A stretch of 64,000 nucleotides of DNA from Rhododendron vialii (lineage: Eukaryota; Streptophyta; Magnoliopsida; Ericales; Ericaceae), in assembly GCF_030253575.1 (NCBI RefSeq), contig NC_080568.1:1071501-1135500 (forward strand), given 5' to 3'. The position numbers were made by a program, and so were the translations under genes. Under the pieces are notes generated by a model. That model was not told the DNA's origin, searched no databases, and saw only the letters and a program-made list of their open reading frames with translations. Below, one piece after another: positions 10,170 to 20,312 of this stretch; position 1 is the stretch's first letter; each line of letters begins with the position of its first letter.

Positions 10170-10475
10170 TCCCAAACCCACCCTCTTTTATCTTCTCTCC
10201 ACGCCCAATCTAGAGAGAGAGAAAAGTTGAAGAGAGAGAAAGAGATGAGCGGCCTGTAATCTTTCGTCAATGCTTTTTACAAATGGTATCACATTCGCAA
10301 GCATTTATATTTCCACTTGTTGGATTTGAACCGGAAACGATTAAATTCGAAAAACGCCTGGGATTTGTAAAGGGGTCCAACGGTCGAATCTGTTTCAGGT
10401 TGTCTGCTGTGCGCTTTTACAATTTTAGCCCTGGAGCTTAACCAAATCCAAGAGGACGAACATGGTATAGAGTAA

Positions 10476-10865
10476 CAGTAATGCTACACACACAGCATTT
10501 ATGCACAGATTTTGTGCACAGATTTGTTGTGGGGCCTACTACGGGTCCCACACAAATAATTCGAGCCGTTCATTAAATGTAAAACATTTTTTCAAGGGCT
10601 TCCGCGAAAAATCAAGTCAATCCGATATCTATAAGTGCTTGATTTAATTATCTAATTTTTCATTATCCTGAAATTCGAATGAAATTTAAATGATTGAATC
10701 GAGCATCTGTAAGTATCGGATTGAGTTGATTTTTCGCGGAGGCCCTTGAAAAAATGTTTTACATTTAATGAACGGCTCGGATTATTTGTGTGGGACCCGT
10801 AGTGGGCCCCACAACAAATCTGTGCACAAAATTTGTGCATAAATGCTGTGTGTGTAGCATTACCT
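10476..10865. mobile_element. Foldback Mutator-like MITE upstream of the lipase gene
   Basis: The element is about 390 bp with inverted arms of roughly 170 bp. The left arm begins CAGTAATGCTACACACACAG and the right arm, inverted, begins AGGTAATGCTACACACACAG. The arms share TTGTTGTGGGGCC, GAGCCGTTCATTAAATG and CCGCGAAAAATCAA. The flanks ATAGAGTAA and ATAGCCCGA share only ATAG plus the last A, so the target-site duplication is weak or decayed. The end structure (five bases then ATGCTAC) matches the Pack-MULE and the 5.25-kb hairpin, and I place it in the same broad group. Confidence 0.7.
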
Positions 10866-11834
10866 ATAGCCCGAACCGGAAGGTTAAATTAGTCAATTGA
10901 ATTGCATTTCTTTTCTTTTTTTTGGATGACAGATGGGAATTATCTGGTTTGGGTCCAGCAAGTGGGGGGAGGGACTTCCCTAACTCTCAATTTTAAATGA
11001 TTCATTTCGTAAGTTCAAAACAAAAAATTTGCATTTGCGTGTTCCTCATCGGGAAAGAATCGATAGACAGATGAGCCCAAATGATCGTTCTGCCTACTTT
11101 TAAAATTATTTTAAGTTATATAGTAATTATTTATTTGCAAAGACGTCAAAATTACGGAAGTTTGTCCTCTCAACTTTTTTTTAAATAATTCCATAATCGT
11201 CCTCCTAAGACTGTATGCATCTAAAAATTAATAACTGAGGTTCAATAGTTTACTTGTTGAAATGGATATGAATGCACAAGACGTATGCATCTACAATTCT
11301 ATATGACTTTTATTTATGTATATGCAATGATTAATCAAACGAATTTACGATAATTTTCCTATACTTTTTATTGTTATTATGTATTGATAGAAATTGGCAC
11401 ATCTTTCATATGTGGAAAAGATTAAAAAGGAATGTTAAAATTCTGCGTCTCTCTTTGTTCCGGTTGATTAATCTGGATAAAGTACGAGAATGAGATGAAC
11501 TTTGAACCTAATTTTGTATTTTGGCACACCTTTCCGGTCGAATGTTTTGCATTTTGCATTCAATCTCTAATGTTCAAAGTAGATAATACTAATGTCTACT
11601 TAATTTTGCATTTTGTAATATAACATTCATAGTTAGTTTAATTGAAAGAAGAAATATTTATTATTTTTTTATTATTGTACTTGTTCAATTATTTTTCATG
11701 CACTTCGTGTTGAAGTCATGCTCATTGTGTCAAAGTCATGCAATAAAAACACTTCATTCAATTGATGTAGTAAAAAACCGTACATTCGAAGATATATATT
11801 TTTAAAAGGCTACTTTCAAAGATTAGTATCCGTT
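10866..11834. other. AT-rich spacer, nothing recognised
   Basis: No gene, RNA gene or bounded repeat was recognised. The sequence is AT-rich with scattered homopolymers. Confidence 0.4.
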
Positions 11835-12200
11835 CCGCTTAACTTTTTTTTTCTAAAAGTAAACATTTTGTCCTTAATTAAATTTTTTTCCCGCGTGCTC
11901 CTTTTTTCGCCAAATTTTTTTGACTTTCCGATTCATCTATCGGAAAAGTAAATTTTTTTTAGTTTGACCCAAATATTTTGATCAATGACCACTTTTAAGC
12001 TCAAAAGGTCGACTTTTTCGACTTTTTGAGCTTAAAAGTGATCCTTATTCAGAATATTTGGGTAAAAGTAAATGTTTTTTAATTTTCCGACAAATCAAAA
12101 AGTCAAAAAAAAATCGACACAAAACTAAAAATTTAGAAAAAAAATTTAAATACAGACAAAATAAGAAAAAACTTGAAAAGCCCAGAGAAACACAACCTTA
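11835..12200. repeat. Imperfect foldback MITE
   Basis: The arms pair best between about 11925-12010 and 12017-12106. Examples are CACTTTTAAGCTCAAAA against the inverted CACTTTTAAGCTCAAAAAGTC, and GACCCAAATATT against ACCCAAATATT. Weaker T-rich/A-rich complementarity extends outward to roughly 11835 and 12200. No target-site duplication was resolved, so the outer limits are approximate. Confidence 0.55.
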
Positions 12201-12675
12201 AGACTATAGCTTACTCCTACCAAAGAAAGTTCACAAAAAATGAGCTCCTATAAGCTGGGCCTTAGCCCGAATATGTTAGGGTCGAGGTTGACCTGAGCAT
12301 AAAGCTTTTTACATGGGCGGTCTTGCCAGAGCCCGAATTTCGAAGAGAGCCCGATGGACTTGTACCGGTCAGCCCAAGCCCGACGATTTAAGGGCCAAGT
12401 TGGGCCAGGCCCTACAAAATTTTCACCACTACTACGAATATCTCGCATTACTTTCATTGGTTTCTGTATCAAGATTCACCACTATTTTTAGTGAGCTTCA
12501 TTGTAGAGTATGATTCGAGGCTTAAAACTGCACTTTTTTCCTTATCTGAAAGTGCACCTTGAAATGAGGTGAGCTTATGTCAGTAATTACTATTGTTCTG
12601 CCTTTGGACATATAAAAATTACTGCACCAATTTGATTTTTACCTTCGAGTTTTGTTATCATATCCTGTCCATTTT
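12201..12675. other. Spacer with a GGCC-rich patch
   Basis: Between about 12255 and 12425 the sequence is rich in GGGCC/GCCCG words (for example GGGCCAGGCCCTAC), a texture often seen in degraded hAT-type elements. I could not find paired ends. No coding region was recognised. Confidence 0.3.
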
Positions 12676-12981
12676 CAGAGCCGGCTTAAAGGGGAAGCCG
12701 TTAGTTTTGGCCCCCAATTTTTTGGCCCGAAGAGGGCCCCAAAATACACAGTTTATAGTTTTAAATAAGGGCAATAATGAGTTCCAATGCCTTCAAGTAA
12801 CATGTTTTTGGTGGTGTAGCAGTTAGGTTCTTTGGATGCTTTAGAAGTTGGATTCGAATCTCCACTCCTTAAGTTTCCCTCAACTTTTTGCAAAATTTCG
12901 AACAAAGATGTGTATTCGGAGATAGATGGCCCCATATTAGGACTTCCGCTTTGAGCTATAAATATCTTTGAGCCGGCACTG
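12676..12981. mobile_element. Non-autonomous hAT element, 306 bp
   Basis: The left end CAGAGCCGGCTTAAAG and the inverted right end CAGTGCCGGCTCAAAG form short TIRs of the CAG-GCCGGC plant hAT type. The flanks are TCCATTTT (12668-12675) and TCCATTTA (12982-12989), an 8-bp target-site duplication with one mismatch, as expected for hAT. No transposase is present. The interior holds a tRNA-like promoter pair. Confidence 0.8.
12812..12862 (+). repeat. tRNA-like A/B box pair inside the hAT element
   Basis: TGGTGTAGCAG at 12812-12822 fits the Pol III A-box consensus. GATTCGAATC at 12851-12860 fits the B box. The spacing of about 40 bp is normal. The flanking bases do not form a complete tRNA cloverleaf that I can see, so this is more likely a SINE fragment or chance resemblance than a tRNA gene. 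Confidence 0.35.
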
Positions 12982-13319
12982 TCCATTTAAACCGATGGTA
13001 TAGGCAATCCTCCACCTAATCCTTCTAGAATCTTCCTTGTCAAGTTGTTGAGAGAAGAAAAAGGTGTGTTTCCACTTTCCGAGGGCAATTTCATAATGTT
13101 AAACGTCCCACATTAATCGACCAATGGAGTTGGATCAATGCTTTGTACACAAAGATTTTCCACAACCAACCACAAATAATGCTAACTTAGCGCGCGCGTG
13201 CACACACACTCACTCTCTCTTCTCTCTCACTATATGCTCCTCTAATACATGAGCTCATATTAATTTTGCGTGTGCAAATTGTCAAGCCGCGCCTTCCGAC
13301 ACGGGAACAAGAATGCGCT

Positions 13320-13441
13320 AGTATACTATAACGACGGTCGGCTAAGTAAATAATATCTTGCAATTTAACAATTGAGGGGTAGTATACTATAACGACGGTC
13401 GGCTAAGTAAATAATATCTTATAATTTAACAATTGAGGGGT
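13320..13441. repeat. 61-bp tandem duplication
   Basis: Two copies (13320-13380 and 13381-13441) start AGTATACTATAACGACGGTC and end CAATTGAGGGG. They differ at about two positions (CTTGCAA against CTTATAA). The near identity indicates a recent duplication. Confidence 0.9.
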
Positions 13442-13931
13442 TACATTTTATACAGATGCATACCTGTGATTGTAAGAAATTATATTTCCCTCCTTAACTT
13501 ATAGTCACATTACAAATTACTACCTCCCATGTCACTATGTCCGTCTGCCGTTAGTTGATCTAACCATATTTTTTTATGATGCCACTAATTAGAAAATACA
13601 AAATGCCCTTTTTTTCCTCTCCTTTTATCGCTTGTTTCTTCTCCTTTGTGGCCTTTTTTCTATATATCGATTTCTGATAATTGGGCAACTTCCTTTTCAT
13701 TTCTGACCATCTAGTCATTTCTCTTTTTTTCCATAATAAACTTTGAATTTGACAACCCATTTTCCCATTAATTTTTTTTGAGAAATAGTATCTAAGGCAA
13801 CCACTTTTTATCTAAGGCAACCACTTTCTTTGCCTCATTTATTGAGCTATGAGTGGGGTTAAAGTTTCTTTCATCAGCTGCCCAGCTTTTCCCAACTCTC
13901 TAGCCCTCTCTCTCTCTCTCTCTCTCTCAAA
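13442..13931 (+). promoter_or_regulatory. Promoter and leader region of CAD1-like gene 1
   Basis: The region contains a 20-bp tandem (ATCTAAGGCAACCACTTT twice, 13790-13830) and a (CT)n tract at about 13902-13928, ending just before the ATG at 13932. CT-rich leaders are shared with CAD1-like genes 2 and 3. No convincing TATA box was chosen. Confidence 0.45.
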
Positions 13932-16900
13932 ATGAGTTCCACAAAAGAGGACTGCCTTGGATATGCAGCAAGAGATTCATCTGGGTTTTTATCACCTTAC
14001 AAATTCAGCCGCAGGTACTTATGACTGCCTAGCCATTTTTTTTCCTTCTGTCGTTTTTTGCAAATGTTACTACAGTATCTTACTATTAGTAGTAAAGAGA
14101 CACCTGAATTATACTAAAAACTGATCGAGTACTGTAATTTTAGAGCTTCTCCACCACATACTTCAAAAACTAGCATGAAAAAGATAAGATAAAGATACTG
14201 TTGGGAACAGAAACATATATGTGCAAAAATAAAAATGGGCAATTTAAGTTTCAAATTATTTTGTCATATCATTTTCCTTATATAAATCTGTTTTGATCAT
14301 GTATCTATTGATATTCGATCATGTTACTTTTAATTAGATGGATTATGTAATCGACGAGTTCTATGAAATGAATGATTTTGATCCTAAACTAAACTGGGTT
14401 GTACCATAATAAAACTGGACAGTCCCAAACAAAAACCCTATATATGGCGATAGAATTTGTACATAGGACGCAAAAGCCTACAAAATAGTACTTATTACCC
14501 AACCTACAAGGGGTGACACAAGCACAATCGGGGATGGTGTTGTGCAGTGGTATGCGCAGCATCGTGCTGCGCATTTCTGAGCCGTTGGATCGTGCATCCG
14601 ACGGCTTGGATCTCATCTCGGCAATGAACGGCTCTCCATCGTTGTTTGTCGAGATGAGATTCGAGCCGTCAGATGCACGATCCGACGGGTCGGAGGTGCG
14701 CAACGCGGTACTGTGCAGTGAGGTGCACAACACAAACCCGAAGTACTAGGCTAACTATATGTCAAATTTCAAGGGAGAGAGAAAAAAAATTTGAAGGGTG
14801 CTTTCGTACTTGTTGCAGACTTTATAGAGTCTACTTGAGGACCTAAAAAAAACCTTGTAAAATGTTCGCATTTCTTAAAATTTGGAATTTGAAGGACTTA
14901 AGCCATTGAGTTTGTAGATCCTTCCATCTATATCAAACCGCGAAGAAAAATGATTTATAATTCACCCTGGTTATCTTTTAAACAATTGGAAAACATGCTT
15001 ATGATTTTGAACATAAACGTGCCGACATTCAGGAGCGCACATAAGTTAAAAACATGTGGTTATGTAATCATACGATGGTTTTATATTTATTACAAATGAT
15101 TTATAAAAAGTTGCAAAACAAAAAGAAACGACTCGAATCATCAGCTTTGAACTTGAGCTCACCGGCCCTAACTGAACTGGTCTTGGTCTTGTCCACTTAA
15201 TTAGGATTGGTGAAGCTACTCTCAATACAACAACAGGCAAAATTGGTTATGAAACCTCACAACGAAGGGATAATTCGGTCAATGATCCTTAGGTTTCTCA
15301 ATCAAGGATTTGCGGGGCAAAGTTCCAAATATTCTCTTTTCCCTTGTACCAATGGGTTGAACAAATCTTTAATCGATCTACACAGTCTTTACTATTAATT
15401 CATATTCTTTTTTCTTTTCTTTTTTTTCTGATGATTAAGAGTGTTCGGATCAGCTTACATGCACCTCGATTAATTCTCGGAACTTATAGACACAAAATTG
15501 GAACTTGCATCACTCTTCACTAACTATAGACCTAATTAATACTCTGGAAATTACAGGGCTGTTGGAAATGATGATGTTTCAATTAGTATAACACATTGTG
15601 GAGTGTGTTATGCCGAAGTTGTGTGTACTAGAAACAAATTTGGAGATGCAAAGTATCCAATAGTGCCGGGGTAAGTACATGTACTGGCTCCAATATTGTG
15701 CATAGTGAAAATCCACATTTTTCACGGTTAATCATTTCTTAGACTTGATCCATTCTTGTAAATTTATTTTTCTTATTTGTTTTGTGTGTTCTGTTCGTGT
15801 TTTTTGAATCTTTGATAGATTCACGTTATATTTTTTGAATTAACCATCTGTCTTGACGAGAAAAATTTGAAAAGTACAAAATTGTGACGGAAAGGAAAAA
15901 AAAAAGTTCACTAAAGACGAAAAATTATCAAACAACTGTCTTATTTGTCTAAAGTGCAATCTTATCTGAATTTTTCCAACATTGGTTCATATTTATATAT
16001 TTTTCCGATTCGTCTTGTCGAGTCTAACGATTAACCCCAAAAATTACGACGAAAAGCTAAACAAAAAGTAAAAAAAACATCAAGATAAGTTTCAGACCTA
16101 AAAGTTTACAAGAACGCAGCCTTATATATACTAATAAGTAAATCTCCTTCGAATAATTTCAATCTATTTATTGTTCATCTAAATGTTTTTTGATTATTTG
16201 ATCAGACATGAGTTGGTTGGAGTAGTGAAAGAGGTGGGGTCGAATGTGAAGGGCTTAAAAGTTGGGAACCATGTTGGAGTGGGAACTTATGTGAACTCGT
16301 GCAGAGAGTGCGAGTACTGTGGAGATGGGTTAGAAGTTTATTGCTCAAAGGGGGTTGTCTTCACTTACAACCATGTTGATGTGGATGGTACCATCACTAA
16401 AGGAGGGTTTTCCACTTACATTGTTGTTCATCAGAGGTGAGCTAGCTAGGGTTTAATCACTCAATCTATTACTGCTAATTAGTAGTAACCTGTAACGAAT
16501 GAACCCAAGGTCGACCCATGCTGTCTGCATGGGTGTTGGTCCCATCCAGACCGTCCATGCAAAAAATATGGACGGCTCTGTTGGTTGTCGTTCTTAGATT
16601 TAGCTTAGCAAAGTTTATTTTCAGATTAAGAGCATGAAAAGCTAATTCTTTTTTTCCATGTTTTCCAAAAATGGGTCCAAAGAAAAAACTATGAAAACAA
16701 AATACGAATAAATAGGCTCTGTTTGGTAAAATTGCTAGTTTTTTGTTTTTCGTTTATGGAAAACAAGAAATAAGCTTTTGTTTATTTCTTAAAAAATAAA
16801 AACAAAAGCATGTTTGGTGACCATAATAGTTTTTGATTATTTATTGTTTGAGCTGCCGAAAGTGTTTTCGAAACAAATGAAAAAGCAATTTTTGTGTTTT

Positions 16901-18785
16901 CTAGAATTTCTGTAAATTGGTAGAATTGATTATGTATTTTATAAACAAAAAACAGTAACACAAACATGTTTATGGTGTCTATTCAAAAAACATCGAAAAC
17001 AAAAAACCAAAAATAAAAACTTTTCCAAACAGAGCCTTAACAATCGAGATTTCTTCCGTTTTTCCACAAAAGGAATTAATCTAAAACATGCAACCAAACT
17101 CTACTTTCAGTTTTCCATTTCTTTGTTTTTACTTTTTCATCTCAAGAAGAAAAATAAGACCCCTATATAGTATTAGTGATGGACATGATCTAGCTAGCTA
17201 GTGTTGAATAATATCCAGGTACTGTTTCAAAATAGCAGAAGATTACCCATTAGCATCAGCAGCACCATTGCTATGTGCTGGGATTACTGTCTACTCCCCA
17301 ATGATTCGCCACAAGATGAACCAACCTGGCAAATCACTCGGTGTGATCGGGCTCGGAGGTCTGGGCCACTTGGCCGTGAAATTTGGGAAGGCTTTTGGGC
17401 TGAATGTGACTGTTTTCAGCACCAGCATATCCAAGAAAGAGGAGGCTCTGAATCTGCTCGGAGCTGACAAATTTGTGATCTCTTCTGACCAACAAGAGAT
17501 GATGGTAAAATGCATCATATAATCTTGATCAATATCTACATAAATTTTTGGGTACCTGGAAAGGCTGGAATAGATCCCGACACCAGCTGCAACCTTAGGT
17601 TGTGTGACCACACTCTAAACCAGAGCTCCCTTCATTGACGATTATCAGGCAAATTTTATCAGTTCGGACCATTGACAGAGGCACATAGAGGCAAAGGGAG
17701 ACCGTGATACATATCAGGGAATACATGCCCAAAACATGTTTAAGTGGCCCCTCATGTCTCACACCCGTAATACATACACGCCTTCCGTCAGTTATACAAA
17801 ATGGCTCGTTATAAGAAAGGGTTCTCTTTTTCAGGTATTACGGTGTCGTATCTCTGGTAGGACTGAGGAAAATGTAGTTGTTTGCAAGGAAGTAGGACTG
17901 AGGAAAATGTAGTTGTTTGCAAGGAACGAACAAAGGAGGTGAAAGACAACTTGCCCTACTTATCGATAATGAAATCCGAGGAAGCGAGACGAAAAGGAAA
18001 ATGGAATTCCGAGTTAGAAAGAAAAAGAATGAGGACGGCTGTGACAGTGTGAGTTGTTGCAGTATAGTTTTTTCCTATCATTTGGCCCCCTGTTCTATAC
18101 CCTTTCGAAAGGAGGCCAGACAATAAGAGTAGTCTTGACAGACCTCTTATTTTCGATAACATGTATCCACAATAGTACAACCATAGTGTCAACCAGCATA
18201 GTCGCATTTTTTAATAATCATCTCAATGCCATATGGCTCATGTACACCGAGTGTGCATAGCAGACCGCTAAATCTATCTGAGTTGGCCGTTTTTCCCTTT
18301 TTCCGCTAAATTGAATTGCTCAAGTTGTTACGAATTGAACCTTCCCTTGCCTATTATACAAGCTGGCCGAGCCAGCTTAAATGATCGTTTAGGAACAAAA
18401 GGCTCAATTAATGCTTGCTTGATACCCTTTTTTGCAGGAAGTTTCAAAGTCATTTGACTTCATAATCGACACAGCATCAGGAACTCACCCTTTTGATCCA
18501 TACATGTCTCTGTTGAAGACTGGCGGTGTCCTAGTCTTGGTGGGTGCCCCAGGCGACGTGAAGCTCAGTCCCATAAGCCTTATTCACGGGATGAAATCGA
18601 TTTCAGGGAGTGCGGCAGGTGGTACAAAGGATACAAAAGAAATGCTAGACTTCTGTGCTGCCAACAAGATTTACCCAGAGATCGAAATCATTCCAATCCA
18701 GCACGTGAATGAAGCCATCGAGAGGCTAATCAAGAGCGATGTCAAGTTCCGGTTTGTTATCGACATCGAGAGCTCCTTAAAGTGA
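13932..18785 (+). CDS. CAD1-like zinc alcohol dehydrogenase, tandem copy 1
   Basis: Exons 13932-14014, 15557-15670, 16206-16436, 17219-17504 and 18438-18785 give 353 residues, the usual length. All junctions are GT-AG and keep frame. The protein is a medium-chain Zn-dependent dehydrogenase close in wording to Arabidopsis CAD1 (At1g72680), a cinnamyl-alcohol-dehydrogenase relative with weak or undefined monolignol activity. Catalytic zinc ligands are Cys42 (THCGVCYAE), His67/Glu68 (GHE) and Cys162 (LLCAG). The structural-zinc cysteines are at 98, 101, 104 and 112 (CRECEYC, then VYC). GLGGLG at 187-192 is the cofactor motif, and the following FSTSISKKE favours NADP(H). The expected role is NADPH-dependent reduction of phenolic or terpenoid aldehydes in the cytosol. 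Introns hold a foldback repeat and a Tourist-like MITE. This is the most diverged of the three copies. Confidence 0.93.
14528..14742. repeat. GC-rich foldback repeat in intron 1 of CAD1-like gene 1
   Basis: The arms pair around a centre near 14640. TGTTGTGCA ends, GGATCGTGCATC and GATCTCATCTCG are mirrored on the right as TGCACAACA, GATGCACGATCC and CGAGATGAGAT. The element is about 215 bp and looks like a hairpin MITE. No target-site duplication was found. Confidence 0.6.
16715..17036. mobile_element. Tourist-like MITE in intron 3 of CAD1-like gene 1
   Basis: The ends GGCTCTGTTTGG (left) and CCAAACAGAGCC (right) are perfect 12-bp inverted repeats, with weaker T-rich/A-rich pairing inside. 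The flanks are ATA and TTA, compatible with a damaged 3-bp PIF/Harbinger target site. Length is 322 bp. Confidence 0.65.
17857..17926. repeat. 35-bp tandem duplication in intron 4
   Basis: GTAGGACTGAGGAAAATGTA and the following TTTGCAAGGAA occur twice in direct succession (17857-17891 and 17892-17926) with no difference seen. Confidence 0.9.
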
Positions 18786-20312
18786 AAGACAGCATCAAGA
18801 AAATTAATTAAAATCTCCCTTTCGACTACTTTTCCTCTGTCGTGTTGTAACTATAGCCATTAAGCCTAAATAATGCGGTTCATTCTGCACACAGAAAACA
18901 ATTTGCATTGTACTTGGCATATATTACTCCTCTTGAGAAGGTTTCACTGGGAACAAGATATCAACGAGTAATAAAGTTAAGGGGATGAAAAATTTAACAA
19001 TACAGAAAAATGACATTTTGTACATTTTTTGATATACTAGTACAAATGAACATCGAGTCCGTATGAAATGGACTTCAGCACATCTGAATCACAAAACTAA
19101 TCAGTATCACCCAAACTTCAGCAGAAGAATAACCAGAATAAAGGCACAGGAGATCACAATCTACATATTCCATTCAAATGATCAATGTTTGAATTACAGC
19201 AATTCTAACAACACAATATTAAAGCAAGCTGTGTCCAAGAAGTTCAACACATATAGAACGGTCCCAGATTCAGTTGTGTCCGAAAGTGTGTTACAGTGGA
19301 ACATGGGGTTCTAGTGGAACATCAACATTTTGTAACATGTTGACCTCTGAATTCTATCTCACAATGACCACCTCACCCCTCATTATCTGAAACAATAGTA
19401 CACATGCATAGGCTAGGGACCCTTTCATTATCAACAGTGCCTCGCCTGTTATTACCTGAATATCGCTCCTTCAGTTATATGGGGACACTGCCTCCTAAGG
19501 GAGTTGGCTTTCTTGCTTCATCCCTTTTGGCTCTGGCTGCTTACCATTCACTTCTTCGGCAAAAGAGAGGAAAAAGCAAAGAACAGGGCAGGATTGTGAA
19601 ACAGTTTAATGTCCGCGATCAACTGTAAACCAGGAGGTCTAGACATCGGGATGGGTCCATTGTTGGCCCTGCCCAGGTTACCCCACATAACAAACTTCTG
19701 TAAGTTTGTAAAGCGTCTACTTATCCTGGGTTGCATAACAACAGGAGCCCCATTAGTTGAAGCTCCATCATGTTTATTCTGTTTTGGCTAGAATTTAATC
19801 TGCAAAAACTTTGTCAGATCTTCAAATACGGTTTCTCAGATCTTTAAATAGGATTTGTCTCAATATGAATACGGAGTATATCATAATTTATAGCCCTCAT
19901 GCACAGGTCGAACTTCAGCTCTTAATCTTCCAAAAATAAGTGCATATACCACCCTGATAGATTGTTTTGCTCGTTAACTTACCCAAAACACGCCCATCAA
20001 AAAACAATTACCCATAACGCAATTGACAACAATGTTAACATCATCATCGTCGTCGTTGTCAAAATGTCTCCACTTTTTGTTTTATTACTAGCATATGAAA
20101 GTAAGAAAGCAGGAATATTCATGTTCAGTACTACTATTCTCAGTGTTTTCTTTTCCAGAGAATGGGAGAATGGAACAAAAATTTAAATGATGAAGTCGAG
20201 ATGTCATTCTGTCAACCTGAAACATTAAACCCCGACTCTGCAACAACTACAAATGAGTCCACTTCAAAAAGTTGACCCATAATCCTGTTCCCATGCCATT
20301 TGCAGAGGCGAC
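18786..20312. other. Spacer between CAD1-like gene 1 and mS33
   Basis: The first 150 bp are probably 3' UTR of CAD1-like gene 1. Around 19400-19800 both strands contain short open frames (for example a minus-strand stretch with LQKFVMWGNLGRANNGP), but none shows a recognised domain or splice signals. I leave them unannotated. The part next to 20312 should be 3' UTR of mS33. Confidence 0.35.

Noticed and set aside
17201-17467. Alternative frame through exon 4 of the CAD genes (also at 26543-26932 and 43863-44129)
   Set aside because: It is open in all three copies only because the exons are alike; the dehydrogenase frame is the conserved one.
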